This document shows, in pieces, positions 1-8,388 of a stretch of DNA of 22,684 nt. The notes under the pieces were generated by a model. It was not told where the DNA came from and did not search any database. It saw nothing but the letters and a program-made list of their open reading frames with translations. Source of the DNA: Saprolegnia diclina VS20 (lineage: Eukaryota; Oomycota; Saprolegniomycetes; Saprolegniales; Saprolegniaceae). The stretch spans positions 146,815 to 169,498 of the forward strand of contig NW_008246127.1 in the NCBI RefSeq assembly GCF_000281045.1, read 5' to 3'. Each line of letters starts with the position of its first letter. Positions within the stretch are counted from its first letter, which is position 1. Position numbers and translations under genes: made by a program.

Positions 1-2
1 AC

Positions 3-677
3 AGCGAGACGATTTCGTTGCCGGGCAAGACCACCGTCGCGCTCACGATGACGCTGAAGAGCCCGGTTGGCGGCTCGTACACCAACGCGACGTCGGTTGG
101 CGGCTCGCACACCAACGCGACGTCGTTTGCCGCCAAGGTTAAAGTCTTTGGGACCAAGAAGATTTCCTTCAAGAACGGCGACGGGCCGTACCATGTTCCC
201 AAAGCCAGCGACGAGGAAGCGGGCTGGAACCGTCGCACGACCGACGCTGCGTACGACGGTGACGACGCTGGTAGCACGAATGACTCGAACAACGAGTACT
301 TTAACAACGACGGCAACGATGGCGACAAGGGTGGCAACGGTGCCGACGTCGGGACCGACAACGACAATGAAAGCGGCAACGGTGACTACAACCCGGGCAA
401 TGGAGACGACATGGAAGGCCACGACGTTGAAGGCGACAACAACGGCAGCAGCAACGAGAACGACAACGAAAAGGCGACCAAGGACTACCTTCTCAAAGAC
501 TTTCTCTTCAACGTGGCGTTCTCCAACTCCACGTCGGTGCGCAAGGACCTCAGTGTGCCAGCGCCACCGACGCGCCTCGAGTTTTCCCTCTTTGCGAATG
601 CGCAAGCCAAAGCGCCGCTGTGCTCGACGACGATCCAGTGCCCGGGCAAGTCGTACCCCAAGCGTCTTCGCCAATAG
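3..677 (+). CDS. Partial secreted/membrane-family ectodomain protein, 5' end cut by window edge
   Basis: The frame is open from base 3 to the TAG at 675-677. No ATG fits the start; the reading frame enters from outside the window (S-E-T-I-S-L-P before any Met), so the gene is 5'-partial. It is a paralog of the protein at 3981-4802 (-): both have an ETIxLPxxTTVALxxTL segment near the start of the mature ectodomain and a CSTTxxC segment near its end, with a similar LEFSL/FEFSL strand before the cysteines. This copy has a roughly 70-residue linker rich in D, N and G (about bases 235-480) that the paralog lacks, several N-glycosylation-type NAT/NST sites, and it stops right after the CSTTIQC segment. 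The transmembrane segment and cytoplasmic tail of the paralog are therefore missing. It may be a truncated gene, a secreted derivative, or half of a split gene. Function is unknown. Confidence 0.6.
   Translation, partial: SETISLPGKTTVALTMTLKSPVGGSYTNATSVGGSHTNATSFAAKVKVFGTKKISFKNGDGPYHVPKASDEEAGWNRRTTDAAYDGDDAGSTNDSNNEYFNNDGNDGDKGGNGADVGTDNDNESGNGDYNPGNGDDMEGHDVEGDNNGSSNENDNEKATKDYLLKDFLFNVAFSNSTSVRKDLSVPAPPTRLEFSLFANAQAKAPLCSTTIQCPGKSYPKRLRQ
65..124 (+). repeat. In-frame 30-bp tandem duplication
   Basis: Two adjacent 30-bp units (65-94 and 95-124) differ at one base (T78 against C108). They encode two copies of a ten-residue VGGS(Y/H)TNATS unit carrying an NAT glycosylation-type site. Near identity suggests a recent duplication inside the ectodomain. 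Confidence 0.9.
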
Positions 678-1018
678 CCAATCCACTACCCATTCGATAA
701 TGCACCACAGTATTTTGTCTAATCCCTGTGCAAGTACACGTTGTCCATATCTTGGAGAAGAGCTATAAGACGACGGTCTGTCATTTGTCATTGGTTGAGC
801 TCGAAGCAGTCGAACGCAAAGACACTTGACTGTAAATTTGGCCAAACACTCTTCACTAATGACCAAGCTATCGACGTAGAGGCTAATCAAAGGATATTTG
901 ATGCCCTTTGCACAATTGATGCACATCGTCTGGGCTTCTTATTGGCAGCTAAAGCGCGTCTGTGAATCATGTAGGTTGCGTTGCTTTGAGGGTCCGCCTC
1001 TGTAGTACTATTGGGCGC
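678..1018. other. Intergenic, no supported gene
   Basis: Short open frames occur here (for example 741-965, +), but none has a recognisable domain, signal peptide or membrane segment. No transmembrane-coding exon that could complete the fragment at 3-677 is visible on the + strand. Confidence 0.5.
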
Positions 1019-1185
1019 TCACTTGTCGACCCAGTCGGTGTTTGTTGCGACGAACTCAAAGCGATGCGACAACACCGGGACATGCGTCGTCGTGCGCCAG
1101 CGGTGGCTACGACAGCCTTGTCCACGACCGACCACGACAAGGCCGCCGACAAAACCGAAGCTCAGAGTCGGGTGGGTGCTCCGAC
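1019..1185 (-). pseudogene. Relic of the membrane-protein family: TM start and cytoplasmic tail
   Basis: On the - strand, one frame ending at the TGA 1021-1019 reads LSFGFVGGLVVVG, then a short joined segment, HRWRTTTHVPVL, and FEFVATNTDWVDK. The intact paralog at 3981-4802 reads LSCVLVGGLVVSV, YRWCTLVRAPSL and GEFATTDDWVDN at the matching places. The relic lacks most of the transmembrane helix and the basic linker after it, has no upstream ectodomain in frame, and ends at DWVDK where the paralog continues for about 50 residues. It is a diverged, broken host gene copy. On the + strand its coordinates run tail first (about 1020) and TM last (about 1165), opposite to the ectodomain fragment at 3-677. 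Confidence 0.65.
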
Positions 1186-1931
1186 GTTTCGCGTTCTGGT
1201 CGCGTCGGTCGAGCTAGGATTTTCGATGGCCGAGCTCGACAACATCGTGCCGCCGTAGTTGCTGTATCATCAGACGACTATTGTATAGTGCGCAATCTGA
1301 CTGTTATGTGACGACGTTGGCGGTAGCCACCACCCAGTGAGCTCGACCAAACCTAGTCCTACCCTACCCCCATATATTGTGTGGTAGTCAAGCAATGCCA
1401 AGGGCATTGACCCATGGCATTACCAAGGTCTTTGCAGCAAAGTGTCGAGTACAAAACAACAAAATAGATTGCTAAAGCGAATTGCGCATCGCACGACCAT
1501 TACATGCTACGTAGCGCGAGGTACGATCTGCAAAAGAGCGTCGTCTAAGGGCAGCTCGCAGTACTGTCGGCATCACAAATGCGTCTCTACGTTGTCGTTA
1601 TCATAAATGGCTGCGCACTCACGACCTTATGTACGCCGGTGAAGTCTTGGTAGCATTGAGCATCACATTTCACCCGCCCTTATAAGGGTCCAAATGTGAG
1701 AGAGAGACGCCAAGACTTCGGAACGCATTAAGTACGCCATCTCAAATTTTCATCTCGAACTTTGTATATTACTCAATAGTAATTTGGTATGCGTGGCATG
1801 CGCACTTTATCGAGTTGGTCAACCTGCACTTGAGAGGATTCCTGCGCTTGGAGCTTGCCACGATTTGCGAAATTAAAAAATACTTGCGCCGAGTTGAATC
1901 ATTTCGAAATCAGCACCGCAGGAAGAGGGAC
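1186..1931. other. Intergenic with two inverted repeats
   Basis: No gene is supported. The stretch holds a small hairpin at 1393-1409 (7-bp arms CAATGCC/GGCATTG, 3-nt loop) and the larger composite palindrome at 1641-1719. The last 200 bases before the ankyrin ATG at 1932 are AT-richer and presumably hold its promoter; I see no defined core element. Confidence 0.5.
1641..1719. repeat. Composite palindrome (three nested arm pairs), MITE-like hairpin
   Basis: Three arm pairs share one centre: GAAGTCTTGG (1641-1650) with CCAAGACTTC (1710-1719), TCACATTT (1663-1670) with AAATGTGA (1692-1699), and the perfect 12-bp palindrome CCCTTATAAGGG (1677-1688). The spacing between arms is nearly symmetrical (12 and 6 nt on the left, 10 and 3 nt on the right). 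It could be a very small foldback element, a cruciform-forming site or a symmetric regulator site. No second copy was noticed in the window. Confidence 0.75.
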
Positions 1932-2747
1932 ATGCCGCACCTCGCCGCCCATGTCCTCCGCGCGCCGAGCCTGCTCAAGCGTATCTGCACCTTCCACATC
2001 GACGCATCGGCCAAGGCGCCGGCTCTACCACAGCGCTGTTGCAGCATCCGCCTGCGCAGCACCTACAAGCTTGACGACGACGGCAACGACGACGTTGCAG
2101 TGAACGGCCAGCGCGGCTCCATGTGGTCTCTCGTCCTCGGCGACCGATGTCTGCCATTGCTCTGTGAGCCGCACCTCTTTGCGCACGCGATTGCGCGCGG
2201 CGACGCCAACATCCTCGGCTGGCTCATCTCCCAAGGACGCGTAGCGTGGACGAAGGAGCTCCTCATGTTCACCACCGACGAGCGTTATGCATGCCCCGGC
2301 GCTAAACACGATCTTGGCGGCGCGATGACGATGCGAGCGCTCCACTGCGTCGCCCGTGCGGCAGAGAAAGGTCATCTTGCAGTCTTGCAGCTCCTTCACG
2401 CGAATGGCTCTTCCATGGGCGACGTCTGGCAGTTCGTTTGCAGTGGCGGCCACGTCAACGTCGCTCGCTACGTTGTGACACATGATCTTGGTGTTTGGAA
2501 CGACGCGTTCATTAACACAGTGGCCGAGAAGAGCCTTGTTGATCTGCTGCACTTCCTCCTCCGCCGTAGTTACGGTGGCGTCAATCAACGGACGCTTGCG
2601 CTGGCCATCCAGCACAACCAGCTCCAGTCCGTCCGCGATCTCTTCGCACACAAGCATTGCCTCGCGCCGCTCTCGTTTGAAGATGCGCTGCGGGATGCAG
2701 TTGAGTACGACCGGCTCGACATTCTTCGCTGGCTCTGCAACCAAGCG
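1932..2747 (+). CDS. Ankyrin-repeat-like protein, unit 1
   Basis: ATG 1932 is chosen because an oomycete ankyrin-type leader (a VLxxxxLLxxI helix) follows it; upstream in-frame codons are non-ATG and lack family features. After the leader come about six degenerate ankyrin-like units of about 26-30 residues, beginning HLFAHAIARGDANILGWL and including DVWQFVCSGGHVNVARYV. The layout matches unit 2 repeat for repeat. This frame stops giving family-like sequence at about 2747 (LRWLCNQ). From about 2748 the next frame reads as a helical C-terminus (ARAFLDVALATATYY) and runs without a stop into unit 2. A one-base indel, or an intron such as 2790-2856 (GTAC...GCAG, 67 nt, frame-restoring but longer than other introns here), could explain this. 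Ankyrin arrays bind proteins; the partner is unknown. Confidence 0.6.
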
Positions 2748-2832
2748 CGACGCACGTGCCTTCTTGGACGTGGCGCTGGCAACGGCGACGTACTACTGCG
2801 CGTCGGCTGCTGTCGCATGCATCAATGCCGTC

Positions 2833-3783
2833 ATGAGCCTGCACGCCAGCAAGCAGCGTATCCGCTCCGTGTTGCTGTCCAAGGTCTTCTTGAAGTGCAT
2901 CACTTCGCACCAAGATGGTCGCGACATCAGCACCGTCGCCTTGCACAAACTTTGCGACGGCGTAGCTCTCTACTGCAGCGAGCAGCAGAGCCGATGCGTG
3001 CCAGAGATGCAGTCGTTTGCTCTCTTCCACGAGCAATTTGGTGGCTGGCTGGCTCGGCATGATCTCTCGCAGCTCGACCAGCTCTGCCAACCCCACCTCT
3101 TTGCGTATGCCTTGTCGTACGGCAACATGGAGATCCTCGAGGAGCTTGATGTCGAGTTTCGAGCGTCGCACCAGCACGTCCAGCTCAACGGACTTGGCTG
3201 CCGTCCGTGCTGCGTGGGCCAACTCGACAAGCTCACATATCAAAATGTGGTGCAGCACGCGACCGAGTCGGGCCACTTCGACCTCCTCGCCCACTTGGAA
3301 GACGTCGGCTTTGCGATGGACGACGTGTGGTATCGCGTGAGCTTCTTTGGCGATCTCGAAATCGCGCGCTACGCCCACGAGTGCGAGTTTGACGGGTGGT
3401 TGCCAAGATACGTCTACAACGCCGCTGCCAGTGGCCACCTCGGCTTGATCAAGTTCTTGGACAAGCACCACTTCAGCGGCTTTGACTCTGAGACGATCTG
3501 CGGCGCGGTGCACAGTGGTAATTTGGCGCTCGTCGACTACCTCTTGACGCACCGGACCGAAGGCACACTGCGCAAGGCCCTCAAGACGGCAGCCGAGACA
3601 GCCAACCTCAAGATGCTTTGTCATTTGGTCGGCCGACCGGGCGTGAGCTGTGCAGAATGGCGAGCGTACGTCACGCGGAGCCATGCGTGTGCTGCGTACC
3701 TCACCGACGTCATGCGCGTGCGTACGTCGCGTACCCGCATCTACAAGCAGAGCCTCAAGCGCAAGGCGTCCGAGATGACGTGA
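2833..3783 (+). CDS. Ankyrin-repeat-like protein, unit 2 (own gene or C-terminal half of a two-unit protein)
   Basis: The frame ends at TGA 3781-3783. ATG 2833 precedes a leader, VLLSKVFLKCITSHQDG, of the type that starts many oomycete ankyrin proteins. Six ankyrin-like units follow, from HLFAYALSYGNMEILEEL through DVWYRVSFFGDLEIARYA, NAAASGHLGLIKFL and GAVHSGNLALVDYL to LKTAAETANLKMLCHL, then a basic tail ending SLKRKASEM. Unit 2 mirrors unit 1 throughout (LCQPHLFAYAL against LCEPHLFAHAI; MDDVW against MGDVW), so the pair arose by tandem duplication. The frame is open far upstream of ATG 2833, so a fused two-unit protein is equally possible. The basic KRK-type tail could act in nuclear import, but that is only inference. 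Confidence 0.65.
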   Translation: MSLHASKQRIRSVLLSKVFLKCITSHQDGRDISTVALHKLCDGVALYCSEQQSRCVPEMQSFALFHEQFGGWLARHDLSQLDQLCQPHLFAYALSYGNMEILEELDVEFRASHQHVQLNGLGCRPCCVGQLDKLTYQNVVQHATESGHFDLLAHLEDVGFAMDDVWYRVSFFGDLEIARYAHECEFDGWLPRYVYNAAASGHLGLIKFLDKHHFSGFDSETICGAVHSGNLALVDYLLTHRTEGTLRKALKTAAETANLKMLCHLVGRPGVSCAEWRAYVTRSHACAAYLTDVMRVRTSRTRIYKQSLKRKASEMT

Positions 3784-3980
3784 ACTGCGATGCCTTCGTG
3801 TTGTCGTTTTACTCGACCGCATTCAATTCTAAGTCACTATACGTTTATGAACGTCGTCTGTATATAGTAACAACTGACGTCGCTGGGATTAGGGTAAGGT
3901 CTGTCGCAGCCGCCAGTGAATGAAGGCACTAATAAGTGATGGTTAAATCAGGTAAAGTGCTTCGATAGGTTTAGCGCTTC

Positions 3981-4802
3981 TTACAATGCGATCAAGCTAC
4001 TCGCACGGTACGAACCCGCCTCGTCGGTTGTCGAGGCGGCCGACGAGAGCATTTTGGAACTGCTCGAGGGCGACAACTGCAGCGTCTCGTATCCGCTTCC
4101 GGGCGCGTCCTCGTGGCTGCTAATCGTGCTCTGAGATGTCGCCCAGTTGTCGACCCAGTCGTCCGTCGTTGCAAACTCGCCTCGAAGCGACGGCGCACGG
4201 ACAAGGGTGCACCAGCGGTAGCGCTCCGGTACCGCCGGCAACGACGCTCGACTTTGGCGGTACAAGTGCCACGCAAAAGCACCGGCGCCAATCGCCGCTG
4301 CCACCGACACGACCAGGCCGCCGACAAGCACGCAGCTCAGAGACGAGTAGGCTTTGCTCGGAAGTGTCGTAGCTGGGATCGTGACGTTGGAGTTGGTCGC
4401 GTTGGTGGCATTTCCTACGTCCGAGCACGCCCACGTAGTGCTGCAGAGGGCGTTGTTGGCAGACGACAGCGTCAGGCGGACGTGCGTCGGTGGTGTCGAC
4501 AGTGAAAACTCAAAGTGCTGCGGCGTTGCATTGGTCGCCGCTGCTAAAAGCACGCGGACACTTGCAAGAACGTCCGAGTCGTTGCCACCGAGTGCGAGAA
4601 CCGACGCCTCGATCGGGTCGTACGCCGAAGCGTTGAAAAGTGTCAGGTCGAGAGCAACGGTCGTCTGCTGCGGTAGCACAATCGTCTCGGGGGTGGGCGC
4701 ATTGCACGTCGCCTCAACTTGAACGACACTCGAGTCCCAAGCACACGTGGCCGAGTCAGCGAGAAGCCGTACCGCCATGAGCAGTGCCACCAGAAGGTAC
4801 AT
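3981..4802 (-). CDS. Type I membrane protein with glycosylated ectodomain, 273 aa, intact family member
   Basis: The chosen start is ATG 4802-4800, because it opens directly on a signal peptide (MYLLVALLMAVRLLADSATC). The frame is open for 57 more codons upstream, but these do not look like coding sequence. The ectodomain (about residues 21-165) has several NxS/T sites and cysteines in CSTTWAC. A transmembrane helix follows (about 172-198, VLVGGLVVSVAAAIGAGAFAW), then a cytoplasmic tail of about 75 residues rich in Ser and acidic residues, including DDWVDNW and a serine cluster. It is likely at the plasma membrane or in the secretory route. No catalytic motif is visible, so a receptor or adhesion role is possible but not shown. 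Two broken relatives lie at 3-677 and 1019-1185. Confidence 0.7.
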   Translation of the reverse strand: MYLLVALLMAVRLLADSATCAWDSSVVQVEATCNAPTPETIVLPQQTTVALDLTLFNASAYDPIEASVLALGGNDSDVLASVRVLLAAATNATPQHFEFSLSTPPTHVRLTLSSANNALCSTTWACSDVGNATNATNSNVTIPATTLPSKAYSSLSCVLVGGLVVSVAAAIGAGAFAWHLYRQSRASLPAVPERYRWCTLVRAPSLRGEFATTDDWVDNWATSQSTISSHEDAPGSGYETLQLSPSSSSKMLSSAASTTDEAGSYRASSLIAL

Positions 4803-4914
4803 GCTGCGTAGATAGTATCTGCTCGGCGCAAGGCTAGATAAGGAATGGCGATTCAGAGAATTTGAAAAGAAGTATGTTGGGTTTATTGAGAGACGAGACA
4901 ATCTCTGTCGCATT

Positions 4915-5186
4915 TTATCTCGTGAGGAAAAAGGCCGCGGCGCCCAGTAGTAAGAAGAGGGCGAGTGCGCCACCAGCGACGAGAGCGTTCGTGTTGGACG
5001 CCGGGTGGTCTTTGAAAGCTACGTATTCCTACATAAGCTTCGATCATGAGCGGAGAGATGTGTACTGTTCTTCTCGATCGCGTAGCGCGAGCGCAGCTGT
5101 CCGGCGCTGAGTTCCGAGTCGCGGACCGTGCCGCCGCGGCCGTAGCGTGTGCGAAGCTCCGAGGCGGGCAAGGCGTCGTCGGCCAT
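4915..5186 (-). CDS. Small tail-anchored membrane protein, 74 aa, two exons
   Basis: Exon 1 runs 5186-5066, the intron 5065-5019 (47 nt, GTACAC...CGTAG) and exon 2 5018-4915 (TAA at 4917-4915). The phase is kept (121 + 104 nt). Residues 1-40 contain two copies of a short motif, LPASELRTRY and LSAGQLRSRY, joined by an acidic/glycine link. A short linker follows (FKDHPASNTN), then one hydrophobic helix (about 52-72, ALVAGGALALFLLLGAAAFF) that ends two residues before the C-terminus with LTR. This is the layout of a tail-anchored protein: N-terminus in the cytosol, inserted after translation into the ER or mitochondrial outer membrane. There is no SNARE-type heptad region. I do not recognise the family. 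Unspliced, neither half looks complete, which favours the spliced model. Confidence 0.65.
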
Positions 5187-5642
5187 GGCTGAGGCAAGTT
5201 GCAGAATGAGCCGTTGGAGAAGCGAGCATGAGCCTAAAGATAGCAGCCATGAACCCGCCCGTGCAACCACCATGCTATTTCAGGCTTCATGCTGGCGCTT
5301 GTCCACCCCAAGGAGGCCACCGAATGAAGCCCCCTGGCTGGCTCCTCTGCAACGAAACTTGTGGAAAGAACGCGGTTTACGCTGAAATGTCCAAGTCACA
5401 GGGCCCCCCAAATGGCCTTCGTAGTCGGGAGAATTGGGCTAGTGAGGAGTCCTGACGCCAACAAATAGACCATGGATGACTATGCATTCAGGTATTTCAG
5501 CAATCTACGACAGCATATTCCTCTCTGCGGTAGCCCATGAGTGTTCCTCGACACCTTTTCTTGGAACCTGTCGAGTGTATCTCCGTCACCTGCCTGGCGC
5601 TCTGTATACAGAGCGATTACTGCAAATAAGACGATGATTTTC
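5187..5642. other. Intergenic between two - strand genes
   Basis: About 450 bp lie between the stop of the coiled-coil gene (5643) and the start of the tail-anchored gene (5186). It should hold the 3' end of the first and the promoter of the second. A short + strand open frame (5228-5455) has no recognisable feature. Nothing else is seen. Confidence 0.5.
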
Positions 5643-7574
5643 TTAGCGTAGTTGCATGCGCAGCTGGTTGATGGCTTTATCCAGTCCAAAAAGACTCGAC
5701 TCGATGTTGGACTTGCGTCTGCGCGCGTCGATCGTTCTCGAGGCGGACTGTTCGAGCTTGGCGTACTCGGCCTGGAGCTGCTCCCATTGCATTCTTCCAT
5801 CGCAGAGCGTAGACGTCGTACCTGCTCTTTTTCAAGGTTGAGATCGAGGAGCTTTCGCTCCAGTTGCCGCTTGTACATGACGTCGTTCTGGAGCGACTGC
5901 TTCTCGGTCGCGTAGGGTGCACTGAGCTCCATATCGATCACGCTGCGGTGGCGCATGTCCCCACTCTCCTCCGCACTGCTTTGATAATGGAGCAAGTTGC
6001 GAATGTTGCTCGAGCCATTCAGCTCGACTTTGCTCATAGAGGCTACGCGAATCTGTCGTTTCCGATGATAAACATCGTAGGACTACCTGCTGTCGTTGGC
6101 ATCGAACGCCGGGTATCACCGTAGCCAAGGTCCGCTAGCGACACGGGGCCGCTGCGTCGCGTCGCGCGCTCTTTTGTCGGTGACGTCGTCGGGCGCGCCT
6201 CGGCCAGTAACTGGTTGTAGGACTCGACAATAGCACTTGGGCGCCGCTCTGTCTCTGGAAAATACACTGTAAGTTGCCACAGTGTTTGAAATAAAAGTGG
6301 ATGGCACCTGGAAATCCGTGTCCGTTCAAGTCGGGTATGCGAATTGCGTTCGGGAAGAGCGTCGACTCGACATAGGTTGGTTCCCGACTCGAAGGTGGCG
6401 GACCTATATCGTCACGCCGGTCGAAGTTGCGTTGCTGCGCTTGGAGTCGTTCGAGCTGCTGCGAATGGTGGGTATCTCTGGCCGCAACGTCGGCCTGGTG
6501 CCGAGCATGCATCTAGAAATGCAATGTAGTTTTGAATCTGACAAGAGTCGGCTACGGCAGATGTCTGGCGCAGCTGCTGAAGCAGATCATCTCGCTCTTG
6601 CGTCAGCAACGCGATCTGGTTGGTCGTGCGCCACGTCTCGGTGTTTTGGCTCTGGCTTCGCTGCAGCTGCGTGAGCTCGTAGACCACTTTGGTGTAGTCT
6701 TTTCGGACGCGCTCGAGCTCGGTCGATGTGGTCGCCAACGTCGCCTTGCACTCGTCGAGTGCAAACTGGACGCTTTCGAGCTTGGTTCGTGCCGTCGCCA
6801 GCTCCGTGGTTTTGGCTGTCAGTGCGTCAGCGTCATTGCTGACCCTGCGCTCCGTGTCGTTTAGCGTCTGTCGCAGTGTTAAGAGCTGGGCCTAATCGTG
6901 CATGGAAGTAACAGCATCCAGCCGACACAAGGCCAACCTCGAGCATCGTCACGCGCTTCTTGTCACTGGCCGCGTCCGTCTTGACCGACTGCAGCTATGT
7001 TTCGTCGTCTAAGCTTTGCGATGCAGATATGCTGATTGTCACGTACCTCGGCTACCTTGGTCACTAGCGCCGCCTCGATGTGGATGACCTTCTCCTCCAG
7101 CGACGCCATGTCCCGCGCAGTAGTTTGCCGAGCATCTTCGCCTTGGCGCAGTAGCGTCTCGACTTGGGACTCGAGTGCCAGCGCTTTTGTCTTCCAGGCA
7201 GTAAGCTCTTTCTCCAGCACTGCGCGGTCAAAGCTCGACTCTTCACGCTCGCGAAGAACCGTCGGCGGCGGCGGCGCCATGGTCGAGCGAGGACGAGGCA
7301 GCAACGATGGCGCACTCGACTCGATTGAAGGCGAGCGTTCTGGGTAGACCCACTGCGAGCTGCAAGACAGTTCTGCCTCGAGCGGTGCCCGTGCGCTCGG
7401 TGGCCGCACGCGGCGCGCGGCTTCGGCCTGCCGGACCGCTTCGGCTGCCGCAGCAAACGGGTCATAGCGCCGGACGGGCTTATACTCGCTTACGCAGAGA
7501 CTCTTCCAGGACAGGCGGTCATCGTCGTCATCGTCGCCTTCGCTCCACGGCGCGTCCCACTCTGAAAAGGCCAT
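5643..7574 (-). CDS. Seven-exon coiled-coil protein, about 553 aa
   Basis: The reconstructed exons are 7574-7047, 6994-6938, 6891-6556, 6512-6308, 6266-6087, 6042-5822 and 5777-5643. The introns are 52, 46, 43, 41, 44 and 44 nt, all GT-AG, and the phases close to one frame of 1662 nt. ATG 7574 opens MAFSEWDAPWSEG followed by a run of six Asp. Residues 1-110 are low-complexity (Pro, Ser, Arg). From about residue 125 to 330 the chain is heptad-rich (LEKELTAWKTKALALESQVE; ELTQLQRSQSQNTE; LERLQAQQRNFDRR). A second coiled coil fills the C-terminus, where the exon 6/7 join puts leucines exactly seven apart (LNLEKEQLQAEYAKL), and the protein ends GLDKAINQLRMQLR. In exon 7 the alternative acceptor at 5781 would add one Gln. 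The layout resembles cytoskeletal, centrosomal or ciliary scaffold proteins; no family was identified. Confidence 0.7.
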
Positions 7575-7684
7575 GGCCACGCGTGACGGTTCAAGATCCA
7601 GCGCCGCCACTGTCTGAGGAAAACACTGTTTTAAACAGAATGTAATATTGCGTGCGCCTAGCCTCTTCGATCTTTTGACCAAGC
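7575..7684. promoter_or_regulatory. 110-bp divergent promoter region
   Basis: The stretch separates the start codon of the coiled-coil gene (ATG 7574, -) from that of the SANT-like gene (ATG 7685, +), so both promoters must lie here or overlap the genes. It contains a 13-bp hyphenated palindrome, CTGTTTTAAACAG (7626-7638), near its middle, a candidate shared protein-binding site. No TATA box or known oomycete initiator is evident. Confidence 0.45.
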
Positions 7685-8388
7685 ATGTTGGCGTCACCGC
7701 GCTGGTCGCAGCACCAGCCGACGTCGTCGGTCTTCATCTGGACAAGCGAGAAGGACGCTGCGCTTGACGACCAAGTGGCTAGCAGCATCCGCGAGAGCCT
7801 CGAGGCCACCGACGACGTGGACGACGAGCTCGTCCGCGAGATCTACGCGGCGCGGTTCCCGCTCGGCGTCAACTGGAAGGCGATCGCGATTGCCCTCGGC
7901 TGCACGCCCGTCGAGTGCGTCCGCCGGTACGCTGAGCTCAAGACGACAACTGTGCACGTCTCGCAGTATTCCGCAGCGGCGCACGTTTTGCACTCGCCAC
8001 GCCTTGGCAACCTGAGCTCGCCCGTGCTGCCAGGGAGCCCGCTTCTGTCGCCGCCGCCGTTCGCGCTCCAGAGTCGCAACAGTCCGTTCAAGTGGACAGC
8101 GCCGCCAAAGCCCTCGGCGCCCGTGTACGGCGACGTCGACGCCATCGATGAAGCGCTGGACGCGATGGACTTGGACGACCTCCGGGCTGCCGTCGCTGAC
8201 GCCGACGCTCATCCATTCGATACATCGGGTACCATCCTTCTTCGCATGCTTGGCGCCTCGACGATTCTCATGTGGTAGCCTCAATTGACTTGCTGAGCCA
8301 CTCGGCCCTCGCTGACGCGTTCTTGGACATTGCAGGTCGCTTAAAACGACAACACGGCCGAGGCGCTCATGTATATTTGCTGCTGTAG
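7685..8388 (+). CDS. SANT/Myb-like domain protein, about 217 aa, two exons
   Basis: ATG 7685 is the first Met of the frame. Residues about 16-88 resemble a single SANT/Myb-like unit: FIWTSEKDAAL, an acidic insert, a helix (ELVREIYAARF), then NWKAIAIALG and VRRYAELK, with Trp19, Trp64 and Tyr82 at the aromatic core positions. A Ser/Pro-rich middle follows, including SSPVLPGSPLLSPPP, then an acidic helix (DEALDAMDLDDLRAAVADAD) like an activation segment. Unspliced, the frame ends at TAG 8276-8278. That TAG is also the acceptor of a probable 50-nt intron (8229-8278, GTACCA...GGTAG), and splicing extends the protein by SASIDLLSHSALADAFLDIA and about 17 more residues to TAG 8388. It is likely a nuclear DNA- or histone-binding protein. 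The spliced end is less certain than the rest. Confidence 0.6.

Noticed and set aside
741-965. Small + strand open frame downstream of the ectodomain fragment, considered as its missing TM exon
   Set aside because: It contains no hydrophobic segment and no similarity to the paralog's TM or tail; those match the - strand at 1019-1185 instead.
1393-1409. Short hairpin CAATGCC-AAG-GGCATTG considered as a terminator or ncRNA
   Set aside because: Seven-bp arms without other signals are expected by chance at this scale in several kilobases of eukaryotic DNA.
2581-3822. Long - strand open frame (413 codons) opposite the ankyrin locus
   Set aside because: It is antisense to ankyrin repeats that are clear on the + strand and has no domain of its own; GC-rich codon use keeps the opposite frame open.
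5228-5455. Small + strand open frame with several cysteines
   Set aside because: Lies in the expected promoter and 3' region between two - strand genes, with no recognisable domain.
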